The notes under the pieces are model-generated. The model saw only the letters and a list, made by a program, of their open reading frames with translations, did not search any database and had not been told where the DNA came from. Of a DNA stretch of 13,938 nt, positions 7,164-13,602 are shown in pieces. The stretch covers positions 1-13,938 of the forward strand of contig DATKDU010000312.1 of the NCBI GenBank assembly GCA_035512595.1, written 5' to 3'. The position numbers were made by a program, and so were the translations under genes. Each line of letters opens with the position of its first letter. The first letter of the stretch is position 1. The stretch comes from DATKDU01 sp035512595 (GTDB lineage Bacteria; Planctomycetota; Planctomycetia; Pirellulales; Pirellulaceae).

Positions 7164-7705
7164 GGCAGGTTCGCGGCTGGATGGTCGGCAGGGGAGAGGT
7201 CGGAAGTCGGAGGTCTCTCTGTTCAACGATAGCTTGAGGTTTTGCCGTGGTTGACGCATGGAACACATTCGACGCTCCCCAGGGGCGCTGTCGCTCCACC
7301 CAGCACGTTGCGTCGGCACGGACCGGATCATCGGCACAATCGGCCCTGTTGTTGCGAGGGGCCGCTTTCCAACAGCCAATCAGGAAGGGGCGGGCGCTCA
7401 GCCCGGCGGCGCCGCAGCCACAGGGAAGCCACCGCCCCCCCTGTTGGTTGCGGCACAGGGCGGGGTAGGTGGCTGGGGCTGAGTGCCGCCGAAGCCCCTG
7501 CCGTGGCGTGGCGGACTCCGCCCCAGCCGCCGCCAAATATAGCGCGTTTGCGCACGCCCCGGGCGACGACTTCCGTCGCGGCGCAGCCGGCGGCCCCCGC
7601 CGTAACTTGCGGTGCAGAAATGTGTTGGGGTGAGTCATCGGATATTCCTCTGGCCGTATCTGGCTTACCACCTGTTTTCGGTTATAGCGCGTTTGCGCGC
7701 CTCGT

Positions 7706-7742
7706 CCCCCTCTCCCCCTGGGAGAGGGCCGGGGTGAGGGTC
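7706..7742 (+). repeat. REP-like repeat, copy 1 (CCCTCTCCC...GGGAGAGGG type)
   Basis: A 37-base unit in which CCCTCTCCCCCTGGGAGAGG forms a hairpin and is followed by GCCGGGGTGAGGGTC. It is identical to 8026-8062. This type of interspersed palindrome is familiar from many bacterial genomes; its translated form (for example LSPWERAGVRV) often creates spurious gene calls. Confidence 0.85.
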
Positions 7743-7744
7743 TG

Positions 7745-7842
7745 TCCCCTGTCTCCTGTCTCCTGTCCCCTGGCTCCTGGCCCCTGGCCCCTGTCCCCTG
7801 GCTCCTGGCTCCTGTCCCCTGGCCCCTGACTCCTGTCCCCCG
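7745..7842. repeat. Heptanucleotide tandem array, 14 units
   Basis: Fourteen uninterrupted 7-base units of the pattern (T/G/A)C(C/T)CCTG, mostly TCCCCTG, GCCCCTG, TCTCCTG and GCTCCTG; the last is TCCCCCG. It abuts the end of REP copy 1. It resembles the heptamer STRR arrays described in filamentous cyanobacteria. The array is likely to vary in copy number by slippage. The minus frame through it stays open only because of its composition. Confidence 0.85.
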
Positions 7843-7878
7843 GCCGGATCAACAGGAAGCGCATGGGTGTTCATTAGT

Positions 7879-7917
7879 AGTTGTTTGACAACCAAAGGGG
7901 GGTTCTGTCAAACAACT
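7879..7917. repeat. Perfect 12-bp inverted repeat
   Basis: Arms AGTTGTTTGACA (7879-7890) and TGTCAAACAACT (7906-7917) around a 15-base spacer. The arms are AT-rich in an otherwise GC-rich region. It could be an operator or an RNA hairpin, but no gene starts nearby and there is no T tract. Confidence 0.7.
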
Positions 7918-8025
7918 CCCTCAACCGGGGGGGGCGACTTCGCGACCACCTGGCCGCGCGCAGCCTCGGCTACCACTTAGACGCCTGGCCAGTGACACCT
8001 TTGGTCACTGCCAGCGAGATTTTTT

Positions 8026-8062
8026 CCCCCTCTCCCCCTGGGAGAGGGCCGGGGTGAGGGTC
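8026..8062 (+). repeat. REP-like repeat, copy 2
   Basis: Identical over 37 bases to 7706-7742 and in the same orientation, 320 bp downstream. A run of six Ts (8020-8025) precedes it. Confidence 0.85.
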
Positions 8063-8117
8063 AATCGCCGGTCCCGGTCCCTGGTCCGCTGGCTACGGTG
8101 GATAGGGCCGCGGCAAG

Positions 8118-8194
8118 ACAAGCCCGACGCGCAAGCGAGGGACACGCATCGCCTGGCAAAACGGCCGTTTCCCTCGCTCGCGCGTCGGGCTTGT
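8118..8194. repeat. Long stem-loop repeat, complete copy (ACAAGCCCGACGCGC type)
   Basis: Arms of 25 bases at 8118-8142 and 8170-8194, complementary except for one base, around a 27-base loop. The right half (from 8151) recurs at 9685-9729, and a variant with 27-base arms is at 13782-13858. It looks like a planctomycete interspersed element (recognition from memory). Confidence 0.85.
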
Positions 8195-8197
8195 GGA

Positions 8198-8246
8198 GGA
8201 CGGGCTTCCTAGCCCGTCTTCGCTGGACGGGCTAGGAAGCCCGTCC
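8198..8246. repeat. Perfect 21-bp-stem hairpin (ACGGGCTTCCTAGCCCGT type)
   Basis: Arms at 8198-8218 and 8226-8246 are perfectly complementary over 21 bases with a 7-base loop. Each arm also contains a nested palindrome (ACGGGC/GCCCGT). It lies 3 bp after the long stem-loop and the pair recurs together at 9685-9788, so they form a composite repeat. Confidence 0.85.
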
Positions 8247-8267
8247 TACTCGCGGGACGCCGAAACT

Positions 8268-8292
8268 CGTGACGGGGCTCTGCCCCGTCACG
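8268..8292. repeat. 11-bp hairpin (CGTGACGGGGC type)
   Basis: CGTGACGGGGC pairs perfectly with GCCCCGTCACG around a TCT triloop. There is no T tract, so it is treated as a short REP-like palindrome rather than a terminator. Confidence 0.7.
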
Positions 8293-8467
8293 CAATGACC
8301 CGAGGCTTCCATCTACAAGACACGGCGGCCGGTCCCTCTTGCGCAGCGAAGTCCATTGGTGGCGGGGTAAACGAATGCAGACAGTTATGGACGAATTGAT
8401 CTCGCTCGCCGCATTGGGCTCGCGGTATCATCAGTCGAGGGAAACCGGTGGTTTGCAAGGGCAGTAT

Positions 8468-8473
8468 GGAGGG
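8468..8473 (+). promoter_or_regulatory. Strong Shine-Dalgarno for the secreted protein
   Basis: GGAGGG, four bases before the ATG at 8478. It is the strongest ribosome-binding motif in the window and sets the start among four in-frame candidates (GTG 8448, ATG 8466, ATG 8478, ATG 8499). Confidence 0.7.
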
Positions 8474-8477
8474 AATC

Positions 8478-9662
8478 ATGTTGCGATACGTCGAGTCGAT
8501 GAGGTTCCTTTGGACGGCAGTCTTGGCGCTCGCGCCGGCGATCAGTGGCGCCTACGAAGGCAATCCGCCTGTAAGCAGCACGGGTGACGCGAAGCAGCAG
8601 GCACTCGAGTCGTTCCTCCGCGGCATACGAGTAGTGACCTCAGTCGCTACGTTAGCGGATGAGCGAAAGGAGTGGGCCGACCGAGCATCCCAGCGCTCCA
8701 TCGAAGCCGTGGCCGAACTCATCCGCGGCAACCCGAGCCTGCAAGGGGGCTACTACAAATACCAGGCCAACAAGCGGCTGCTCAAAGAGAGCGATCTGGA
8801 GCGCGGGAATACTCAGCTTCGCCGCATGCTTAGCGACCGACCGGACATGGCCCGGGGGCTGACGAAGGATGACGAGCTGTTTCAATGGGCAACACGAAAG
8901 TTCGCGGGCGAAGATCTGCCGACGTGGATTGAGTGGGAAGGCAGTTCCGACATCACCGACGGCGTAGCTTGTCACTGGCCGCCCCACCGTGGAAAACCCG
9001 GCCGCATCTTTGTTCCCCAAAAGCAACGGTCACTGGGGCAACAAAGTGCGGATAGTTCCCACATCTTTGACTTCCTCTGGTCAAGGGCGGTCTACGAACT
9101 GCACAACATTCAAAGTCATGAGGAATTCAAGAACTTAACTGTTAAGGCGAATGCCGGCACGATCACGAGGAACGAATACATCCTCAGTACAGCGCGAACC
9201 GAGTATGAAGCTGTACTGCGCACGCGCGTGTTTTACGTGGAGACGTATCACCCCTGGGCGCAGAAACGGGGCCTGACGACGAATCCTCAGAATTGGAGAT
9301 TGAACTGTCCGAGCACGTTTGAGAAGTGGATCGCTCATTATCCACGAGGGAGCTCTTATCCATGGGGCGTCTATGGCGACCAGTACGACGATGCGACCGC
9401 AGCACGAGAACTTCAAGCCGCAGGTGTGAATTGGCGAGAACTGAAAAGGCAAGGCGGCCAAGTGTGGCAGAAGGTCAAGACTGAAGTCTTGCTTCGCCAG
9501 CGAGCCCAACAACTCTGGAACAAGGTCGCCAGCGCGGAGCGGCGAACCACATTCCCAAATCAACTATGGGCGCGGTACGGTCCCGGCGGCAGGTGCCTGC
9601 CGAATGCCGAGCGGCGGGTGGCGATGGCAACTGATCCCGGTGGCACTGGCTCTGCAGTGTGA
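8478..9662 (+). CDS. Secreted protein of unknown function
   Basis: I do not recognise this 394-aa protein. It begins MLRYVESMRF followed by a hydrophobic stretch LWTAVLALAPAISGA, a typical Sec signal peptide with probable cleavage near residue 25. The mature part is soluble and rich in charged, aromatic and Trp residues. A helix-like first third (KQQALESFLRGI, RSIEAVAELIRG) is followed by a mixed section with HWPPHRGKPGRIFVP, then a conspicuous segment YELHNIQSHEEF ... EYILSTARTEYEAVLRTRVFY and WAQKRGL. No HExxH, GxSxG, PLP or nucleotide-binding motif is visible. The start follows GGAGGG. GC content is about 53% in six 60-base lines counted by hand, against about 70% in lines of fadA and the PLP-enzyme gene. 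Repeats flank it on both sides. Transfer or cassette insertion is likely. The stop is TGA at 9660-9662. Confidence 0.75.
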   Translation: MLRYVESMRFLWTAVLALAPAISGAYEGNPPVSSTGDAKQQALESFLRGIRVVTSVATLADERKEWADRASQRSIEAVAELIRGNPSLQGGYYKYQANKRLLKESDLERGNTQLRRMLSDRPDMARGLTKDDELFQWATRKFAGEDLPTWIEWEGSSDITDGVACHWPPHRGKPGRIFVPQKQRSLGQQSADSSHIFDFLWSRAVYELHNIQSHEEFKNLTVKANAGTITRNEYILSTARTEYEAVLRTRVFYVETYHPWAQKRGLTTNPQNWRLNCPSTFEKWIAHYPRGSSYPWGVYGDQYDDATAARELQAAGVNWRELKRQGGQVWQKVKTEVLLRQRAQQLWNKVASAERRTTFPNQLWARYGPGGRCLPNAERRVAMATDPGGTGSAV

Positions 9663-9684
9663 TGCGGGTACACGGAGTACATCT

Positions 9685-9788
9685 GCCTGGCAAAACGGCC
9701 GTTTCCCTCGCTCGCGCGTCGGGCTTGTGTAGGACGGGCTTCCTAGCAGCTTCCTAGCCCGTCTTGGAGGCGGAATAGGAAGCCCGTC
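9685..9788. repeat. Second, degraded copy of the composite repeat
   Basis: Bases 9685-9747 match 8151-8213 at 62 of 63 positions and in the same orientation. An 11-base duplication of the CTTCCTAGCAG type then interrupts the hairpin arm, and the right arm is decayed. Thirteen paired bases remain (9733-9745 with 9776-9788). The left arm of the long stem-loop is absent. The remaining bases 9789-9904 hold nothing recognisable. Confidence 0.82.
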
Positions 9789-9904
9789 ATACGGCGGGGC
9801 GTGCGGCTCACGGATCGCATCCTTGCTGACCATCTTCCGGTCCATCCACGCGCGGTGGAGGGGGCCGCGGCAATCATGGGCATCCTGCCGCGTTGCTGCC
9901 CGTC

Positions 9905-10966
9905 TTATGGCATTGCCGGCTTCAAGTTTACGGGCTGCCCGTCGGCGCGGCCGAAGATGGCATTGAGCATTGGCGGCTCATTCTGGTCGGACACCAGTTC
10001 GACGCGTCCGTCGGCGAAGAGCGCGAGAAATCCTCCTTTCCGCAGGCCGACAAGATTCTTCAGCGGCTCTGCCGCCGACCACTCCCAGTCGTCGGGGCGG
10101 GTCCATTCCTGGGCTGCCTGATCGCCGGCCTCCACAACCAGCACGGTGTGCGACAGGCCGTCCTGCACATTCCCGAAACGGAGCCCCTTTCCGGGCACGA
10201 CGTCCGGAAATGCCGACTCCGCTCCGCGCACCGCCAGGAAGTTCGTTTTTCCCTCTCCCGGTTTAGCGCCGGCAGCCGCAAACACGTCTGGCATGAACCC
10301 CACGAGCTGCCGGTTGTGCTCGCTGTCCCAAGGTTCATCGAGGCGGAACAGCGCGTGGAGCTTTTTGCCGCCGATATAGGGAAGCAGATGAACCCGCCAA
10401 CTCAAGAGCGGCTTCCCTTGGCCATCGACGCTGTAGGCCGGGATCAACTGCCTGTTATTGTCGTGATAGATGTGGATCCCCAGACCGACGATTTTGAGCT
10501 TGCTTGCGGATACCGTCGCCGCGGTGGCGCCTCCGCTTTCCTTTTGGCGCAGTTCGGCGGCCGCAGCGGTCAGCTCGTCAAGATACTTCTGATCCTCCTT
10601 GCTTAACTGCGCGACGATCGCCGTCAGCAATTGCCCATCGGCTCTCTTGAGTGCCGCCATGCCCGCGAAGTTTTCCACAAGCTGGGCATCGATCTGGTTG
10701 CCGTCGGCGTCGGTCCAGGTGCGCAAGGGGCGCTGGCGGTCGGAACGCAACGACTCACGCTGCTCGCGGAATAGGTCCTTGAGCTTCGCATCGGCTTCCT
10801 GCAAAGCCAGCGAGGCTTCGATCTTGAAGTTATAGGGGCGGGCGGCCGGGCGCAGCGCCTTCGCTCCCGCCGGTTCGCGCGGCTCCTGTCCCGAAACAGG
10901 TGCAACACTTCCCGATAGCGCCAGGCACGCGGCCAGCGCAATGTACGGCCCAAGCGCACGGGACAT
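9905..10966 (-). CDS. Secreted SHD1 + DUF1559 domain protein
   Basis: A 353-aa protein of a planctomycete-type family. Residues 1-27 look like a Sec signal peptide (MSRALGPYIALAACLALSGS, then VAPVSGQ). A charged helix at about 50-75 is followed by an SHD1-like segment at about 80-130, with RTWTDADGNQIDAQLV, LKRADGQLL and QLSKEDQKYL matching the pattern 'WTDxxG ... dGk ... LsxeDqxY'. A DUF1559-like domain fills about 155-325: LGIHIYHDN, LSWRVHLLPYIG, LFRLDEPWDSEHN, NFLAVRG, VQDGLSHTVLVVEA and GGFLALFADGRV. Unlike most DUF1559 proteins it has no type IV prepilin-like N-terminus, and the His of the usual H-X9-DG motif is Arg or Lys. The start ATG at 10964-10966 has AGGGA upstream. An in-frame extension to 11194 was rejected. 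Function is unknown; extracellular or periplasmic structural roles are plausible. Confidence 0.83.
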   Translation of the reverse strand: MSRALGPYIALAACLALSGSVAPVSGQEPREPAGAKALRPAARPYNFKIEASLALQEADAKLKDLFREQRESLRSDRQRPLRTWTDADGNQIDAQLVENFAGMAALKRADGQLLTAIVAQLSKEDQKYLDELTAAAAELRQKESGGATAATVSASKLKIVGLGIHIYHDNNRQLIPAYSVDGQGKPLLSWRVHLLPYIGGKKLHALFRLDEPWDSEHNRQLVGFMPDVFAAAGAKPGEGKTNFLAVRGAESAFPDVVPGKGLRFGNVQDGLSHTVLVVEAGDQAAQEWTRPDDWEWSAAEPLKNLVGLRKGGFLALFADGRVELVSDQNEPPMLNAIFGRADGQPVNLKPAMP

Positions 10967-11319
10967 GGATGAATTCCCTTCTCGAGAGACCTGACGAATG
11001 TCGATTCCGGCTCCCTGATTGTGGGGGCGCGTCCACAAGAAAGCAAGCAAAGGCCATGCAGAGGACGGGTATTCGTCGAGTTCACAAAGCGCTATGGTCC
11101 ACTTCGAATGGCAGGGGGTCGAGCGACTCAGGCATGTGGCAGTACTCGCAACTGCCTGCCGCCCGAGCGCGTACTTGACGCCACAGGGCAGCACTCATCG
11201 CTTGGTTGCTCGGGCCTTGGCTTGCAGCGACGGGGGACAGGCGTCCTAGTTTCGCCTGCAAAGTCCCAGCATGTTAAACTGGAGTAGTCGATTCACCTTT
11301 GCACCGGATTCAATTCGCC
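10967..11319. other. Divergent intergenic region
   Basis: These 353 bp separate the leftward SHD1/DUF1559 gene from the rightward toxin-antitoxin pair and must hold both promoters. The open frames here look non-coding. A direct repeat GATTCA (11290-11295 and 11307-11312) lies just before vapB and could belong to an antitoxin-bound operator, which is only a guess. Nothing else stands out. Confidence 0.5.
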
Positions 11320-11550
11320 ATGACCACCATTCCCTTGGCAGACGCGCAGGCTCATCTGGCAGAACTGATCGAGGGTTTGACTCCCGGCGAGGAGGTGGTT
11401 ATTGCGCAAGGGGGCGAGCCGGTGGCCCGGCTGGTGCGCGAGCAGCGGACGAGCTGGCCGTGTCGGGCGGGGAGTGCCGCCGACAAGATCCTGTGGATCG
11501 CTCCCGACTTTGACGCCCCGCTGTCGGAATTCCGGGAGTACATGGAGTGA
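11320..11550 (+). CDS. vapB: Phd/YefM-family antitoxin (VapB-type)
   Basis: A 76-aa antitoxin. The N-terminal half matches Phd/YefM DNA-binding folds: MTTIPLADAQAHLAELIEGL, then GEEVVIAQGGEPVARLV. The C-terminal tail IAPDFDAPLSEFREYM resembles the toxin-neutralising segment of VapB partners of PIN toxins. It would bind and inactivate the downstream toxin and repress its own operon. The ATG at 11320 is chosen over a TTG at 11299; there is no clear Shine-Dalgarno. Its TGA stop (11548-11550) overlaps the toxin's GTG start, a typical coupled arrangement. Confidence 0.9.
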   Translation: MTTIPLADAQAHLAELIEGLTPGEEVVIAQGGEPVARLVREQRTSWPCRAGSAADKILWIAPDFDAPLSEFREYME

Positions 11551-11933
11551 CGCTGCTCCTGGACACGCACGCGCTCTTGTGGTTTCTCAAGGACGATCCG
11601 CAGCTATCTGCCGCGGCGAAGGGGGCCATTGAGGACGCGGCCAATCGGAAGCTGGTCAGCGTTGCTTCCTGCTGGGAAATTGTCATCAAGGCCGGACTGG
11701 GGAAACTCAAGCTGGACGAGCCAGCGGGAGTGCTGCTGGGTCGGGAAATCCCCCGCAACAACTTGGAGCTGCTGTCCATTTCGCTGGAACATGCAACCGC
11801 CGTGGAAACGCTGCCGGCACATCACAAGGATCCGTTCGACCGGCTGCTGATCGCGCAGGCAATTGCCGAGGATGTTCCAATCGCGAGCGTGGATCCACAA
11901 TTTGATGCATACGGCGTGCGGCGAGTGTGGTAG
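11547..11933 (+). CDS. vapC: PIN-domain toxin ribonuclease (VapC-type)
   Basis: A 128-aa PIN-domain protein expected to be a Mg2+-dependent endoribonuclease acting on RNA such as tRNA or rRNA, inhibited by the antitoxin encoded just upstream. The acidic catalytic residues are visible: Asp6 in LLLDTHALLWFL, Glu44 in SCWEIVIKAGLGKL, Asp95 and Asp98 in HHKDPFDRLLIAQA, and Asp116 in ASVDPQF. The C-terminus (FDAYGVRRVW) is also family-like. Length is normal. The start is GTG at 11547, whose GTGA overlaps the antitoxin stop by four bases, so translation is probably coupled. The REP copy downstream provides an intrinsic terminator (11992-12018). All key residues are present, so it should be active. 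Confidence 0.92.
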   Translation: MTLLLDTHALLWFLKDDPQLSAAAKGAIEDAANRKLVSVASCWEIVIKAGLGKLKLDEPAGVLLGREIPRNNLELLSISLEHATAVETLPAHHKDPFDRLLIAQAIAEDVPIASVDPQFDAYGVRRVW

Positions 11934-11965
11934 GGAGGCAACAGAAGCCAAGGGATACGAGGTAC

Positions 11966-12018
11966 ACCCTCACCCGGCGGCTGCGCCGCCACCCTCTCCC
12001 AGGGGGAGAGGGGTTTTT
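11966..12018 (+). terminator. REP copy 3 (inverted) doubling as terminator of vapBC
   Basis: This is the third copy of the REP family, in opposite orientation to 7706 and 8026 and with an extra small hairpin (GGCGGCTGCGCCGCC) inserted. On the + strand CCCTCTCCC (11992-12000) pairs with GGGAGAGGG (12004-12012) around AGG, followed by G and TTTTT (12014-12018). It lies 59 bp after the vapC stop, so the repeat likely ends the operon's transcript. Confidence 0.75.
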
Positions 12019-12059
12019 GAGGGGCGGGTCCGTCAGCTCGAAACGCAAAACGCACGGAC

Positions 12060-12081
12060 CCGGAGGCAGGTTTGCCTCCGG
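12060..12081 (-). terminator. Hairpin directly after the transporter stop
   Basis: A 9-bp stem (CCGGAGGCA / TGCCTCCGG) with a 4-base GGTT loop abuts the stop codon of the minus-strand transporter gene. No clean T tract follows on the minus strand (only GTTTTGCGTTT further on), so it is a weak terminator candidate. Confidence 0.5.
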
Positions 12082-13602
12082 CTAGGCGCGGAAAAAAATC
12101 AACGTCACCGCCACAAACAGCGGGATCAAAACCGCCCCGCTGTAGAGCATGTATCCGAAGAAGCTGGGCATTCGGACCCCGCTCTCCTCGGCGATCGCCT
12201 TGACCATGAAGTTGGGGCCGTTGCCGATGTAGGTGTTGGCCCCCATGAAGACCGCGCCGCAGGAGATGGCCGCCAGCAGCCGGGGGGCGTCGCCGCCGAG
12301 GGCCAGAAACTCGCGCAGGTACGGCGTCCCTGGCACGGCCGGCACTTCCTTGAGCCCCGACGCAGTGGCCGCCATGGTGATATAGGTCGGTGCGTTGTCG
12401 AGGACGCTCGACAGGCCTCCGCAGACCCAGAAGAACTGCCACGGCTCGCGCATGCCAAACGGCATTCCCAGCACGTCGCGGTGGCCGCTTCCCCAAGCGT
12501 TGAGGATTTGCAGGGCCGGCGCCATCGTCACGAAAATGCCGAGGAACAGGACGGCCACTTCGATGATGGGCGCGAACGTGAACCGGTTGGCCTGGCGATT
12601 GGCAGCGGCGGTCGTGGCGTACGCCAGCACGCCCATCAGGGCCATGATCCCTTCCTGGATCCCCCACGGCCAGTTGTAGACCCCTTTGCCATAGACGGCG
12701 GCGACGACGCCGGCCAGGAACAGGAAGTTGAGCCCGCCGCGAATCGACAGGGGCTCGTGCTTCAGCACCTCCTCAAGCTGCGATCCGGGCCGCCGCATCT
12801 CCTCGCGGGCAAAGACGATCTCATCCCAGACGTGGAAGATCACCAGCAGGGCGATGTTCACGACCAGCCACTGTTGCCAGAGGTGCTCCATCGTCCACAA
12901 AAACGGCACGCCCGCCATGAACCCCATGAACAGCGGCGGGTCCCCCAGCGGCGTCAACAGACCGCCGCAGTTGGAGACGACGAAGATGAAAAAGACCACG
13001 ATATGCGCCTTGTCCTGCCGCGTTTGGTTGGCCCTGAGCAGGGGCCGCACCAGCAGCACCGACGCTCCCGTCGTCCCGATGAAGCTGGCCAAAAGCGCGC
13101 CCAGCCCCATCAGACACGTATTGGCCAGCGGAGTGCCGCTCAGCGACCCGCCGATATACACCCCGCCGCTGATCACGTACAGCGCTCCCAGCAGGATCAC
13201 GAACGAGGCGTATTCCAGCAGCACGTGCTCAAGCGCCTGGATTCCAACCTCTTTCCAGACGACGGCCAGATAACCGGCCACGATTGCCGCCAGCGCTCCG
13301 GCCACGATCGCCTTGCTCTTGTTGTGCTCCCACCAGTGGCCGGCCACCAGCGGCAAAATGGCGATGCACAGCAGCAATGCCGCGAAGGGAATTACCGTCC
13401 ACTCCCCCAGGGCGACGCCAAGCTGGCCATGGCCGTCGTGACCAGCCGTGTGCTCGGCCGCCGGCCCGGCATGCTCCTTCGCTGGGGCACTGCCAATCTT
13501 CGGCTCAGGCGGCGCCTCTTGGCTGCGTCCTGTCTGGGGGAGGAGCAGAGCCAGGATCACAGCCGCTATCACTGGGCGGCCCACACACTTCAGCAGCGAC
13601 AT
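12082..13602 (-). CDS. NhaD/CitMHS-type Na+/H+ antiporter or ion transporter
   Basis: A 506-aa polytopic membrane protein of the ion-transporter superfamily. It opens with a signal-like segment (MSLLKCVGRP, then VIAAVILALLLPQTGRS) and a soluble section rich in Pro, Ala, Glu and His (His44, 51, 55, 58 in EHAGPAAEHTAGHDGHGQ). About ten hydrophobic segments follow. The inverted-repeat re-entrant signatures are visible twice: SFIGTTGASVLLVRPLL (173-189) with NCGGLLTPLGDPPLFMG (211-227), and GGLSSVLDNAPTYI (395-408) with GANTYIGNGPNFMVKA (454-469). These match NhaD-like sodium:proton antiporters and CitMHS carriers; the substrate cannot be fixed from sequence. Start is ATG 13600-13602, with AAGG eight bases before it; an open frame to 13932 is rejected as repeat-derived. 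The stop is TAG at 12082-12084. Confidence 0.85.
   Translation of the reverse strand: MSLLKCVGRPVIAAVILALLLPQTGRSQEAPPEPKIGSAPAKEHAGPAAEHTAGHDGHGQLGVALGEWTVIPFAALLLCIAILPLVAGHWWEHNKSKAIVAGALAAIVAGYLAVVWKEVGIQALEHVLLEYASFVILLGALYVISGGVYIGGSLSGTPLANTCLMGLGALLASFIGTTGASVLLVRPLLRANQTRQDKAHIVVFFIFVVSNCGGLLTPLGDPPLFMGFMAGVPFLWTMEHLWQQWLVVNIALLVIFHVWDEIVFAREEMRRPGSQLEEVLKHEPLSIRGGLNFLFLAGVVAAVYGKGVYNWPWGIQEGIMALMGVLAYATTAAANRQANRFTFAPIIEVAVLFLGIFVTMAPALQILNAWGSGHRDVLGMPFGMREPWQFFWVCGGLSSVLDNAPTYITMAATASGLKEVPAVPGTPYLREFLALGGDAPRLLAAISCGAVFMGANTYIGNGPNFMVKAIAEESGVRMPSFFGYMLYSGAVLIPLFVAVTLIFFRA

Larger units (their letters stand above)
7164..8477. other. Repeat-dense, apparently non-coding region
   Basis: About 1.3 kb between the PilZ gene and the secreted-protein gene. 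Several frames are open but translate into Pro/Gly/Arg-rich text produced by GC-rich repeats, so no gene is called. Besides the elements listed separately, it holds an imperfect 48-base inverted repeat (7427-7474, outer arms AGCCACC/GGTGGCT) and a direct repeat TATAGCGCGTTTGCGC at 7538-7553 and 7683-7698. The last 150 bp before 8478 must contain the promoter of the secreted-protein gene, but no good -35/-10 pair stands out. Confidence 0.7.

Noticed and set aside
7427..7474. Structured RNA candidate from the imperfect inverted repeat
   Set aside because: The inner pairing depends on shifting C and G runs with mismatches, which arises easily in this composition; there is no terminator or gene context.
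4324..7671. A 1115-codon open frame on the minus strand across the PLP-enzyme gene, the metallopeptidase and the PilZ gene
   Set aside because: It is antisense or out of frame to three genes with clear protein-family motifs, and its translation is Arg/Pro/Gly-rich without any domain. Long antisense frames are common in DNA with about 70% GC.
7242..7829. Plus-strand frame of 195 codons before and through the REP and heptamer array
   Set aside because: Its end is a translation of REP and tandem repeats (LSPWERAGVRV, then PLSP-type repetition), a well-known source of false gene calls; no start signal or domain is seen.
7665..7895. Minus-strand 76-codon frame with GARGQ-type repeats
   Set aside because: The repetitive peptide is just the heptanucleotide array read in frame, followed by the REP unit.
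8396..8431. Possible promoter TTGATC ... TATCAT before the secreted-protein gene
   Set aside because: The spacing is 24 bases instead of about 17, so it does not support a standard housekeeping promoter.
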